A stretch of DNA of 24,787 bases from DASRHK01 sp035650495 (GTDB taxonomy: Bacteria; Pseudomonadota; Gammaproteobacteria; Nevskiales; Nevskiaceae): positions 1 to 24,787 of the forward strand of contig DASRHK010000140.1 of the NCBI GenBank assembly GCA_035650495.1. Reading direction: 5' to 3'. This document shows, piece after piece, positions 1 to 7,559 of this stretch. The position numbers and the translations under genes were made by a program. Position 1 is the stretch's first letter. Each line of letters begins with the position of its first letter. Under the pieces are notes generated by a model. That model saw only the letters and a program-made list of their open reading frames with translations, did not search any database and was not told the origin of the DNA.

Positions 1-177
1 AAGAACAACTACACGATCGTGATCGTCACCCACAACATGCAGCAGGCTGCGCGCGTGTCCGATTACACCGCGTTCATGTACGTCGGCGATCTCATCGAAT
101 ACGGCAGCACCGACCAGGTCTTCACCAAGCCCTCCAGCAAGCAGACCGAGGACTACATCACGGGGAGGTACGGCTAA
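1..177 (+). CDS. pstB: Phosphate ABC transporter ATP-binding protein PstB (3' end only)
   Basis: The 5' part lies outside the window; the last 58 codons are visible. The fragment contains the H-loop region VTHNMQQAARVSDYTAFM, followed by a short tail ending in DYITGRYG, which is the typical end of PstB. PstB is the cytoplasmic ATPase that powers the high-affinity PstSCAB phosphate importer. The stop codon TAA shares its last base with the ATG of phoU (TAATG), so the two are translationally coupled, as expected for the conserved pst-phoU operon. Family assignment is firm from this tail plus the phoU neighbour; nothing can be said about the Walker motifs, which are off-window. Confidence 0.93.
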   Translation, partial: KNNYTIVIVTHNMQQAARVSDYTAFMYVGDLIEYGSTDQVFTKPSSKQTEDYITGRYG

Positions 178-893
178 TGAACACGCCAACGTATCGCCAG
201 CACATCTCGTCGCAGTTCAACGCCGAGCTCGAGGACATCCGCCAGCGGGTGCTCGCGATGGGCGGGCTGGTCGAGCAGCAGATCGTCGACTCCACGCGCG
301 CGCTGGTGGATGGCGACAGCGCGCTCGGCGAGCAGATCCGGCGCAACGATTTCAAGGTCAACCAGATGGAAGTGATGATCGACGAGGAATGCGCACGCAT
401 CCTCGCGCGTCGTCAGCCCACTGCCGGCGATCTCCGCCTGATCGTCGCCGTCATCAAGACCATCACGGATCTCGAGCGCATCGGCGACGAGGCGGAGAAG
501 ATCGCCATCATGGCGTCCGATCTGGCATCGCAGGAGCGCTCCGGCGCGGCGCTCGTCGAAGTGGGCCACCTCTCGCGGCACGTGCAGCAGATGGTGCGCG
601 ACGCGCTCGACGCCTTCGCCCGCATGGACGCCGAGAGCGCGCTTGCGGTGGCGCGCGAGGACCAGAACGTCGATCGGGAATACGAAGCGCTGATGCGTCA
701 GTGCATCACCTTCATGATGGAAGACCCGCGCAGCATCCGCCGGGTGATGGACATGATCTGGTCGGTCCGGGCGCTGGAGCGCATCGGCGATCACGCGAAG
801 AACATCGCGGAGTACACGATCTTCCTGGTGAAAGGCAAGGACGTCCGGCACGTGTCGCTGGAGGACATGGAGAAGGAGGTCAGGGGCCGCTAG
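177..893 (+). CDS. phoU: Phosphate signalling protein PhoU
   Basis: A 238-residue protein, the normal PhoU length. It is all-helical with two PhoU repeats. The first spans roughly residues 15-105 and includes the conserved segment ARRQPTAGDLRLIVAVIKT followed by DLERIGDEAEKIA. The second spans about 115-215 and ends in the matching segment ALERIGDHAKNIAEYTIFLV. Such ERIGD(E/H) motifs carry the acidic residues that bind metal clusters. PhoU is a cytosolic regulator linking the Pst transporter to the PhoR/PhoB two-component system and restraining phosphate uptake. The start codon overlaps the pstB stop by one base, which fixes this start. Downstream the transcript meets a REP-like hairpin 15 bases after the stop. 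Confidence 0.96.
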   Translation: MNTPTYRQHISSQFNAELEDIRQRVLAMGGLVEQQIVDSTRALVDGDSALGEQIRRNDFKVNQMEVMIDEECARILARRQPTAGDLRLIVAVIKTITDLERIGDEAEKIAIMASDLASQERSGAALVEVGHLSRHVQQMVRDALDAFARMDAESALAVAREDQNVDREYEALMRQCITFMMEDPRSIRRVMDMIWSVRALERIGDHAKNIAEYTIFLVKGKDVRHVSLEDMEKEVRGR

Positions 894-907
894 CGGGCCG
901 CTCGGAC

Positions 908-932
908 AGCGTCGCCCTGAAGGGCGACCCAC
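908..932 (-). repeat. REP-like palindrome, copy 1
   Basis: Read on the - strand this is a GTGG head, then stem GTCGCCC, loop TTCA, stem GGGCGAC, then GCT. It differs from the copy at 17121-17147 at one position and from the copy at 19134-19160 at two positions over the shared 25 bases. Those two positions pair with each other in the stem. It sits between phoU and the penicillin-binding protein gene, immediately upstream of the TAGAAT box. A GTRG head plus imperfect palindrome is the known layout of REP elements mobilised by REP-associated tyrosine transposases (RAYT); no such transposase is in the window. Confidence 0.75.
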
Positions 933-934
933 GG

Positions 935-940
935 TAGAAT
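935..940 (+). promoter_or_regulatory. Probable -10 box for the penicillin-binding protein gene
   Basis: TAGAAT matches the sigma-70 -10 consensus at five of six positions and lies directly after the REP-like hairpin. With a 17-base spacer the -35 position would be TCGCCC at 912-917, inside the hairpin and only a half match to TTGACA. It overlaps the most upstream in-frame ATG at 939, which argues for translation starting at 966. This is inference from sequence alone. Confidence 0.4.
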
Positions 941-965
941 GACGCGCTCCTTCTCGCGTCACTCT

Positions 966-3254
966 ATGTCCCGCTGGCTGCGCTATTCCCTCATCGGACT
1001 GCTCGCCGCGCTTTGCGTCGGCATCGCGGCGCTTTCGGCCTATGCAGTCAAGCTCGACCATCAGGTGCGCACGCGCTTTGCCGGCGCGCGCTGGGCGCTG
1101 CCTGCGCAGGTCTACGCGGCGCCGCTGGAGCTGTATCCGGGCGCGTTCCTGTCCTCCAAGCAGCTGGAGCATGAGCTCGGACGCCTCGGCTATCGGCTGA
1201 ACGCGACGCTCGAAGGCCCGGGCAGCTATTTCAGCGGCCGCGGCGAAGTCGATTTCGTCACGCGCCCGTTCACCTTCTGGGATGGGGCGCAGCCGTCCGC
1301 GCGCTACGAGGTGGCATTCGACGGGCCGGTCGTGCGCGAGATCCGCAATGCGGACAAGTCCGGCAAGCCGGTCCCGCTGCTGCGGCTGGATCCGATGCTC
1401 ATCGGCAGCATCTTCCCGAGCTCGGGTGGCGAGGATCGCATCCTCGTGCGCCTGCAGGACGTCCCGCCGCTGTTGCCGCAGGCGCTGATCCTGGTCGAGG
1501 ACAAGGCGTTCCGTTACCACTTCGGCATCAATCCCAAGGCGATCTTGCGCGCCGGGTTCGCCAACATGCGCGCGGGACGCGTGGTGCAGGGCGCCTCGAC
1601 CATCACCCAGCAGCTGGTGAAGAACTTCTTCCTGACCGGCGAGCGCAAGTGGACCCGCAAGCTCAACGAAGCGCTCATGGCCTTCCTGCTGGAGGTCCAC
1701 TACAGCAAGGACCAGATCCTCGAGGCCTACATGAACGAGATCAATCTCGCTCAGGACGGCTCGCGCGCGATCAACGGCTTCGGGCTCGCCAGCCAGTTCT
1801 ATTTCAACAAGCCGGTCTCCGAGCTCAGGCCTTATGAGATCGCGCTCCTGGTGGCGCTGCCCAAGGGCGCCTCCGAGTACAACCCGCGCCGCCATCCCGA
1901 TCGCGCGCTGGAGCGCCGCAACTGGGTGCTGTCGGTGATGGCCGACGAGAAGCTCATCAGCAAGGAAGACTACGAGTGGAACGTCAAGCAGCCGCTTGGC
2001 CTCGCGGGCGGCAACGGCGGCGGCGCCGAGCGCTATCCCGCGTTCGTCGACCTGGTGCGCCGTCAGCTCGCGGGCCAGTACCGCGAAGAGGACATGACCG
2101 ATGAAGGTCTGCGCATCTTCACGACGCTCGATCCGCACATCCAGGAGGCGCTGGAGAACCGCATCACCGCCGATCTGCCGATGCTCGAGCAGTCGAAGAA
2201 GATGCCGGCCGGCACGCTGGAGGCGGCTGGCGTCGTGACCACGGTGGATTCGGGCGACGTGCTGGCCGTCGTCGGCGGGCGCGATTTCCGCTACGCCGGC
2301 TTCAATCGCGCGATCGAGGCGCAGCGGCCGATCGGCTCGCTGGCGAAGCCGTTCGTCTATCTCGCCGCGCTGATGCAGCCCGATCACTACAACCTGCACA
2401 CGATGCTGGAAGACCAGGCGGTCGACCTCAAGCTGCCCAACGGCGACGTGTGGTCGCCGCAGAACTACGATCGCGAGATGCACGGCGTGGTGCCGCTCTA
2501 TGTCGCACTTGCGCAGAGCTACAACCTCGCCACGGTCCATGCGGGACTCGGCGTGGGCATCCCGCGCATCCTCGACGTCATGCACTCGGCGGGCTACGAC
2601 GGCACCGCGCAGCCGGTACCGTCGGTGATCCTCGGCGCGGTCGACATGTCGCCCCTGCAGGTCGCGCAGATGTACACGACGATCGCGGCTCGGGGCTACA
2701 AGGCGCCGCTGAACGCGATCCGCGAGGTCACGACGAAGGACGGACAGCCGCTGCAGCGCTTCGGCATCAAGGTGCGCCGCGCGCTGCCCGAGACGCCGGT
2801 CTACCTGCTGAACTGGGCGTTGCAGCAGGTCACGCGCATCGGCACGGCGAAATCTCTGTACAACTTCGTACCGTCATCGACCCATCTTGCCGGCAAGACT
2901 GGCACCACCGACGATTACCGCGACAGCTGGTTCGCGGGCTTCGGCGCCGATCGCGTCTCGGTGATCTGGGTCGGCCGGGACGACAACAAGCCGACCGGTC
3001 TTTCCGGCGCCAACGGCGCCTTGCAGGTGTGGGCGCGCCTGGCGCGCGACATCGAGATGCGAGGACTCGAGGACGACATGCCGCAGATGGTCGAGCTGGC
3101 GATGACCGATCCGGAGACAGGCCTGCGCGCCGACGATGGCTGCCCCTCGGTCGTCGACATCCCGTACGCGCGCGGCTTCGCGCCACAGGACTTCGCGCCG
3201 TGCGCCGACCAGCATTTCGGCCCGCTGAACTGGTTCAAGCAGATCTTCAAATGA
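966..3254 (+). CDS. mrcB: Class A penicillin-binding protein (PBP1B-like, transglycosylase and transpeptidase)
   Basis: A bifunctional peptidoglycan synthase, 762 residues from ATG 966. An in-frame ATG at 939 would add nine residues but lies inside the TAGAAT box; neither start has a clear Shine-Dalgarno. One membrane helix (about residues 7-28) is followed by a UB2H-like segment. The GT51 glycosyltransferase domain has catalytic Glu178 in VEDKAFRYHFG and the motif GASTITQQLVKNFFL. The transpeptidase domain shows nucleophile Ser458 in GSLAKPF (SxxK), SYN at 518-520 and KTGT at 644-647. It polymerises lipid II and cross-links stem peptides on the periplasmic side of the inner membrane. The order of domains and the pre-GT segment favour PBP1B over PBP1A. 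The stop overlaps the next start by ATGA. Confidence 0.93.
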   Translation: MSRWLRYSLIGLLAALCVGIAALSAYAVKLDHQVRTRFAGARWALPAQVYAAPLELYPGAFLSSKQLEHELGRLGYRLNATLEGPGSYFSGRGEVDFVTRPFTFWDGAQPSARYEVAFDGPVVREIRNADKSGKPVPLLRLDPMLIGSIFPSSGGEDRILVRLQDVPPLLPQALILVEDKAFRYHFGINPKAILRAGFANMRAGRVVQGASTITQQLVKNFFLTGERKWTRKLNEALMAFLLEVHYSKDQILEAYMNEINLAQDGSRAINGFGLASQFYFNKPVSELRPYEIALLVALPKGASEYNPRRHPDRALERRNWVLSVMADEKLISKEDYEWNVKQPLGLAGGNGGGAERYPAFVDLVRRQLAGQYREEDMTDEGLRIFTTLDPHIQEALENRITADLPMLEQSKKMPAGTLEAAGVVTTVDSGDVLAVVGGRDFRYAGFNRAIEAQRPIGSLAKPFVYLAALMQPDHYNLHTMLEDQAVDLKLPNGDVWSPQNYDREMHGVVPLYVALAQSYNLATVHAGLGVGIPRILDVMHSAGYDGTAQPVPSVILGAVDMSPLQVAQMYTTIAARGYKAPLNAIREVTTKDGQPLQRFGIKVRRALPETPVYLLNWALQQVTRIGTAKSLYNFVPSSTHLAGKTGTTDDYRDSWFAGFGADRVSVIWVGRDDNKPTGLSGANGALQVWARLARDIEMRGLEDDMPQMVELAMTDPETGLRADDGCPSVVDIPYARGFAPQDFAPCADQHFGPLNWFKQIFK

Positions 3255-3799
3255 GCTCGGCGAACTCGCGCTGGCTGCCCGTGATCGCGCTCGCTGCGGT
3301 GATGGCCGCGTGCGGCACGACGGAGGTGCGCGAGGAAGAGCCGGGCGAAGTGCGCCACGCGCCACGATCCGCGCCGCGCGAGCCGTCGCGTCCCGGGGAA
3401 GAACTACCGCCGGCGCCGAAGTCGATCCCGCCCGACGCCGCCCGGAGCGCGGAGGACATCAGCGGCCCGGCGGTGCAGTCGCTCATGGGCGACGCGCGCA
3501 CAGCGCTTTCCGCAAATCACCCGGACCAGGCGCTGCCGCTGCTCGAGCGCGCGCTGCGCATCGAGCCGCGCAATCCGTTCGTGCTGCAGATGCTCGCGAA
3601 AACGCATCTGGCGCTCGGGCATCCGGAAGATGCCGAAGGCTTCGCGGAGAAGTCGAACAGCGTCGCTCACAGCAATCCGTACGTGCAGGTCGAGAACTGG
3701 AAAGTCATCGCGCAGACGCGGCAGGCCGCGGGTGACGCGAGTGGCGCCGAGCGCGCGCAGAGCCGCGTGGACGAGCTGACGCGTCTGTTGGGCCAGTAG
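3251..3799 (+). CDS. TPR-containing lipoprotein
   Basis: A 182-residue protein starting at the ATG that overlaps the preceding stop (ATGA). An open frame continues far upstream but only as a shadow of the PBP gene. The N-terminus WLPVIALAAVMAACGTT is a lipoprotein signal with the lipid-modified Cys at residue 21. A Pro- and charge-rich linker follows (about residues 25-65), then tetratricopeptide repeats (about 75-175) with segments such as ALPLLERALRIEPRNPFVLQ. Being coupled to a PBP1B gene, it may be an outer-membrane partner that supports the synthase, analogous in position to LpoB but unrelated in fold; that role is inference. TPR lipoproteins next to class A PBPs could equally serve general assembly functions. 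Confidence 0.88.
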   Translation: MSSANSRWLPVIALAAVMAACGTTEVREEEPGEVRHAPRSAPREPSRPGEELPPAPKSIPPDAARSAEDISGPAVQSLMGDARTALSANHPDQALPLLERALRIEPRNPFVLQMLAKTHLALGHPEDAEGFAEKSNSVAHSNPYVQVENWKVIAQTRQAAGDASGAERAQSRVDELTRLLGQ

Positions 3800-5721
3800 T
3801 GCTCGCGGAAGACGCCGCCGCAGCGCTCGGCCCCAGCGGCGCGCTCGCCGCCGCAGTTCCGGATTTCCAGCTGCGCGAAGGTCAGCAACGCATGGCCTCG
3901 GCGATCGGCAAGGCGATCGAGCGCGGCGAGACCTTGCTGGTGGAAGCCGGCACCGGCACCGGCAAGACCTACGCGTATCTGGTTCCCGCGCTCTTGTCGG
4001 GCAAGCGCGTCGTGCTCTCGACCGGCACGCTCAATCTCCAGGATCAGCTGTTCGAGCGCGATCTTCCGCGCGTGCGCGAGGCGCTGCACGTGCCGCTGCG
4101 TGCGAGCTTGCTCAAGGGCCGCGCGAATTATCTCTGCCAGTACCGTCTCGCGATCGCGCTCAATTCGCCGTCGCTGCCGTCGGAGCACGCGCGCCTGCGC
4201 AAGATGCGCGACTGGGCCGATCGCACCGCGACGGGCGAGCTGCAGGAGTTCGTCGCCGGTGAAGCCGACCAGGCGCTGCTGCCGCAAGTGACGTCGACGG
4301 CGGAGAACTGTCTCGGCAGCCGCTGTCCGGATTTCGACCGCTGCTTCGTCGCCAAGGCACGTCGTGCCGCGCTGGCCGCGGACCTCGTCGTGGTCAATCA
4401 CCACATGCTGCTCGCGGACTTCGTGCTGAAGAACGAAGGCTTCGGCGAGATCCTGCCGGGCGCCGACGTCGTCGTGCTCGACGAAGCGCATCTGTTGCCC
4501 GAGCTCGGCACGCGCTTCTTCGGCGTGCGCATCGGCACGCGCCAGCTGATCGACCTCGCGCAGGACGCCATCGCGGAGGCGCGCGAGCTTCACGATCTGC
4601 CGGCGCTGATCGCCGACGCCGAGCAGCTCGCCGGCAGCGCGGCAGCGCTCGCGAATGCTTTTGCCACCGTTCCCGGTCGCGAGATGCTGCCGATCTTCCT
4701 GCAGCGATCCGGCGTGCGCGACACGATGAGCGCGCTGCGGACGGGCCTCGCGGCGGTCACCGATGCGCTCATCGCAGTGGCCGAGCGCAGCCCCGGCCTG
4801 CGCACGTGCGCCGATCGCTCGGGCGCGCTGCTCGATCGGTTCGAAACGCTGCTCGACGAGGACGACACGACGATGGTGCGCTGGGCCGAGCCGCAGGGCC
4901 GCGGCGGCGCGCTGCTCGCGGCGCCGCTGAAGCCCGCGGAGCAATTCCAGAAGCTGTTCGGATCGCAGCCGGCTGCGTGGGTGCTCACCTCGGCGACCCT
5001 CGCCGAGGGCGACGATTTCTCCGTGTTCGCCGGCGAGCTCGGTCTCGACGAGCCTTCGGAGCTGCGGCTCGAGAGCCCGTACAACTTCGCCGAGCAGGCA
5101 CGCCTGTACTGCCCGACCGGCATGCGCGAGCCGAATCTCGCGGGCTACACCGACGAAGTCGTCGCGAAGGCGCTGCCCTTGATCCGCGCATCGGGCGGCG
5201 GCGCGTTCGTGCTGTGCACGAGTCATCGCGCGATGCAGGAGATCGCGGAGAAACTGAAGCCCCTGATCAGCTATCCGCTGCTCGTGCAGGGCACTGCGGC
5301 ACGTGCAACGCTGATCGAGCGCTTCGCCAATGCCGGCAATGCGGTGCTCGTCGGCACCGCGAGCTTCTGGCAGGGCGTCGACGTGAAGGGCCCGGCGCTG
5401 CGGCTCGTCGTGATCGATCGCCTTCCGTTCGCGTCGCCGGGCGACCCGGTGCTCGAAGCGCGCCTCACCGCGATCCGCGACGCCGGCGGCAATCCGTTCG
5501 GCGAATATCAGCTGCCGCAAGCGATCATGACGCTGCGGCAAGGCATCGGGCGATTGATCCGCGATGAGCGCGATCACGGGCTCATCGCGATCTGCGATCC
5601 GCGCCTGCACGGCAAGAGCTATGGCCGGCGCATCCTCGCGTCGCTGCCGCCGATGCCGGTGCTGCGCGACGAAGCCGCCGCGGTCGAATGGCTGCGCGGG
5701 ATCTTGAAGGCGGCCGCATGA
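3799..5721 (+). CDS. yoaA: Iron-sulfur ATP-dependent DNA helicase, YoaA/DinG family
   Basis: A superfamily 2 helicase of the XPD-like group, 640 residues, matching YoaA (about 636) rather than the longer DinG. It starts at a GTG sharing one base with the preceding TAG. Walker A is GTGTGKT at 51-57. Four cysteines suited to a 4Fe-4S cluster are Cys113, Cys171, Cys176 and Cys182 (NYLCQ, ENCLGSRC, DRCF). The DEAH box is at 228-231. C-terminal helicase motifs include TASFWQGVDVKG and LRQGIGRLIRDE. It unwinds DNA with 5'-3' polarity and, as YoaA in E. coli, helps repair stalled replication. The next gene is tsaB, its neighbour in E. coli too. The stop overlaps the tsaB start by ATGA. Confidence 0.92.
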   Translation: MLAEDAAAALGPSGALAAAVPDFQLREGQQRMASAIGKAIERGETLLVEAGTGTGKTYAYLVPALLSGKRVVLSTGTLNLQDQLFERDLPRVREALHVPLRASLLKGRANYLCQYRLAIALNSPSLPSEHARLRKMRDWADRTATGELQEFVAGEADQALLPQVTSTAENCLGSRCPDFDRCFVAKARRAALAADLVVVNHHMLLADFVLKNEGFGEILPGADVVVLDEAHLLPELGTRFFGVRIGTRQLIDLAQDAIAEARELHDLPALIADAEQLAGSAAALANAFATVPGREMLPIFLQRSGVRDTMSALRTGLAAVTDALIAVAERSPGLRTCADRSGALLDRFETLLDEDDTTMVRWAEPQGRGGALLAAPLKPAEQFQKLFGSQPAAWVLTSATLAEGDDFSVFAGELGLDEPSELRLESPYNFAEQARLYCPTGMREPNLAGYTDEVVAKALPLIRASGGGAFVLCTSHRAMQEIAEKLKPLISYPLLVQGTAARATLIERFANAGNAVLVGTASFWQGVDVKGPALRLVVIDRLPFASPGDPVLEARLTAIRDAGGNPFGEYQLPQAIMTLRQGIGRLIRDERDHGLIAICDPRLHGKSYGRRILASLPPMPVLRDEAAAVEWLRGILKAAA

Positions 5722-6452
5722 AGCTGCTCGCGATCGACACTGCGACCGAAGCGTGCAGCCTCGCACTCGCGCTCGACGATCGGGTGCTCTCCCGGCACGT
5801 CGTCGCGGGTCGTGATCAAACTGCCGTGCTGCTGCCGATGTTCCACCAGCTGATGAGCGAGGCCGGCATCCGCGTCGCGGATCTCGACGCGATCGCCTGC
5901 GGCGTCGGACCCGGGAGCTTTGCCGGCGTGCGCATCGGCGTGGGCTTCGTCAAAGGGCTGGCCTTCGTGCGCGACGTGCCGATCGTTCCGGTGATGAGTC
6001 TCGCATCGCTCGCGCAGGGCGCGCTGCGCCGCACCGGCGCCGCGCGCGTGTTGAGCTGCATCGATGCTCGGATGGGCGAGGTCTACGCCGCAGTCTACGA
6101 GCGCGGCGGCGACGGGCTCGCGCGCGCCGTCGACCCGCCGCGCGTCTGCAGGCCGGACGCGTTGAAGGTCGTCATCGCGGCGCCCTGGATTGCCGCGGGC
6201 ACCGGATGGGGAACCTACCGCGAAGCGCTACGGCCGCACTTCACGGCTGCACCGATGGCGGAGGAGCCGTCGGCACTGCCCGAAGCGGTCGACGCGATCA
6301 CGCTTGCTCGCGACGCACTTGCGCGCGGCGAATCGATTCCGGTTGCGGAGCTCGAACCGGTCTATCTTCGCAACGACGTCGCGCTCACGCTCGAGCAGCA
6401 GGCGCAGGCGCGCCGACAAAAAGCGGCATCCATTCGGGGAGAGATTTCATGA
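5718..6452 (+). CDS. tsaB: tRNA threonylcarbamoyladenosine biosynthesis protein TsaB
   Basis: A 244-residue ASKHA-fold protein starting MKLLAIDTATEACSLAL at the ATG that overlaps the helicase stop; a start ten codons earlier would lie inside the helicase gene. Recognisable TsaB segments are GVGPGSFAGVRIGVGFVKG, CIDARMGEVYAAVYE and the C-terminal PVYLRNDVA. TsaB is the non-catalytic partner that binds TsaD and TsaE to form the complex making t6A37 on ANN-decoding tRNAs, an essential cytosolic modification. The length is slightly above E. coli TsaB. The 3' end is coupled to the carbonic anhydrase-like gene by an ATGA overlap. Confidence 0.95.
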   Translation: MKLLAIDTATEACSLALALDDRVLSRHVVAGRDQTAVLLPMFHQLMSEAGIRVADLDAIACGVGPGSFAGVRIGVGFVKGLAFVRDVPIVPVMSLASLAQGALRRTGAARVLSCIDARMGEVYAAVYERGGDGLARAVDPPRVCRPDALKVVIAAPWIAAGTGWGTYREALRPHFTAAPMAEEPSALPEAVDAITLARDALARGESIPVAELEPVYLRNDVALTLEQQAQARRQKAASIRGEIS

Positions 6453-6967
6453 TCTACGAGCTCGGCGGCCGGCGGCCGCAATTCAAGGGCGACTACTTCA
6501 TCGCCGACAATGCCGCCGTGATCGGCGCCGTGACGCTGGAGAACGACGTCAGCGTCTGGTTCTCTTGCGTGCTGCGCGGCGACACGGACGACCTCGTCAT
6601 CGGCGAGGGCACCAACATCCAGGACGGCTCGGTCGCGCACACCGATCCGGGCATCAGGCTCACCGTCGGTCGCAACTGCGTGGTCGGGCATCAAGTGATG
6701 CTCCACGGCTGCGAGATCGGCGACAACTGCCTCATCGGCATCGGCGCGGTGATCCTCAATCGCGCGAAGATCGGCAAGAACTCGATCGTCGGCGCGCGCA
6801 GCCTCGTCACCGAGGGCAAGAGCTTCCCGGAGAACTCGCTGATCATGGGGACGCCCGCGAAGGTCGTGCGCGAGCTGACGCCGCAGGAAGTGCAGATGAT
6901 CACGCTCAACGCGCAGCACTACGTGCAGAACTTCAAGCGCTACAAGAAGGATCTGAAGAACCTCTAG
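6449..6967 (+). CDS. Gamma-class carbonic anhydrase-like hexapeptide-repeat protein
   Basis: A 172-residue left-handed beta-helix protein (YrdA/CaiE/Cam group). The start overlaps the tsaB stop and is preceded at a proper distance by the strong ribosome site GGGGAGAG. Three metal-ligand histidines of the gamma-carbonic anhydrase type are present at His64 (SVAHTD), His81 and His86 (VVGHQVMLHGC). The hexapeptide-repeat region covers residues 15-135 and a C-terminal helix packs the trimer. It probably binds zinc or iron and forms a cytosolic homotrimer. Many bacterial members with all three His ligands are inactive or weakly active as purified, so activity is not assured. It is the last gene of the + strand run. 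Confidence 0.9.
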   Translation: MIYELGGRRPQFKGDYFIADNAAVIGAVTLENDVSVWFSCVLRGDTDDLVIGEGTNIQDGSVAHTDPGIRLTVGRNCVVGHQVMLHGCEIGDNCLIGIGAVILNRAKIGKNSIVGARSLVTEGKSFPENSLIMGTPAKVVRELTPQEVQMITLNAQHYVQNFKRYKKDLKNL

Positions 6968-6968
6968 C

Positions 6969-7021
6969 GCTGCCATCCCTGGCAGCCGTGGCTTCGAGCC
7001 GGCCCGCACATCCCTGTGCGG
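6969..7021. repeat. Tandem small hairpins with shared CATCCCTG core
   Basis: Directly after the carbonic anhydrase stop are two hairpins with almost the same centre. GCTGCC/GGCAGC (6969-6974 with 6981-6986) has loop ATCCCT. CCGCACA/TGTGCGG (7004-7010 with 7015-7021) has loop TCCC. Each contains CATCCCTG at its tip. A weaker GGCT-TCG-AGCC hairpin lies between them. This looks like a structured intergenic repeat unit rather than random sequence. Its effect (termination, 3' end protection) is not known. Confidence 0.55.
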
Positions 7022-7023
7022 TC

Positions 7024-7075
7024 ATCAAATGGGGCAGGAGTGCCATTCAAGGCACTCCTGCTTATCCCATTTGAT
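7024..7075. terminator. Long inverted repeat between convergent genes, likely bidirectional 3' end structure
   Basis: Inner arms GCAGGAGTGCC (7034-7044) and GGCACTCCTGC (7051-7061) pair perfectly over 11 bases around loop ATTCAA. Outer arms ATCAAATGGG (7024-7033) and CCCATTTGAT (7066-7075) pair perfectly over 10 bases. Only a four-base bulge TTAT (7062-7065) breaks the 21-bp stem. The stop codon of sixA (read on the - strand) falls in that bulge, and its last codons are the outer arm. No U-tract follows on either strand, so it is not a textbook intrinsic terminator. Confidence 0.6.
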
Positions 7076-7559
7076 CCTTCGGGAACATGTAGTGCACGAG
7101 CTTGCCGTCGTGCGGCGCGGCGTCGTGCCACGACTTCACCGCGAACTCGATGCGCACGACGGCGCAGGTCGGCAGCTCGTCGAACGGGCAGTCGGCGAGC
7201 AGGTGCGCGAGCTCGGTCATCCCCGGATTGTGTCCGAACAGCACGACGTGGCGCGCGCCGTCGTCGAGCCCGCGTACGACCTTGAGCAGCGTGTCGACCG
7301 ACGCGTCGTAGATCTTCGCGTCGACCGAGACGTCCTGGATCCGGATGCCCGCTTCGTCGGCGAAGATCCGCGCCGTGGTCAGCGCGCGGTTGGCCGGGCT
7401 CGACACGAGCAGATCGGGTTTCGGCGGCAGCTTCAGCAGACGCTTCGCCATCGCGGGCGCGTCGCGCCGGCCGCGCTCGTTGAGAGGCCGCTCGAAGTCC
7501 GACAGCTCGGACTGATCCCACGACGACTTCGCGTGGCGTACCACGGTGAGCAGGCGCAT
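7062..7559 (-). CDS. sixA: Phosphohistidine phosphatase SixA-like
   Basis: A 165-residue histidine phosphatase starting MRLLTVVRHAKSSW at the ATG that shares one base with the rsmJ stop; the frame stays open upstream only as an rsmJ shadow. The RHG-type catalytic motif is Arg8-His9. Arg58 lies in SSPANRA and the second catalytic His is His110 in LFGHNPGMTEL. The length and the absence of a cap domain match SixA, which removes phosphate from histidine phosphotransfer proteins such as ArcB-HPt or PTSNtr components. Its exact substrate here cannot be read from sequence. The 3' end is embedded in the long inverted repeat. Confidence 0.88.
   Translation of the reverse strand: MRLLTVVRHAKSSWDQSELSDFERPLNERGRRDAPAMAKRLLKLPPKPDLLVSSPANRALTTARIFADEAGIRIQDVSVDAKIYDASVDTLLKVVRGLDDGARHVVLFGHNPGMTELAHLLADCPFDELPTCAVVRIEFAVKSWHDAAPHDGKLVHYMFPKDQMG

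Noticed and set aside
174..2585. Long open frames on the strand opposite real genes (for example 174-2585, 3667-5766 on - and 14089-16032 on +).
   Set aside because: They are rich in Arg, His, Asp and Ala, lie wholly antisense to well-recognised genes, and have no recognisable motif. High GC makes stops rare in these frames.
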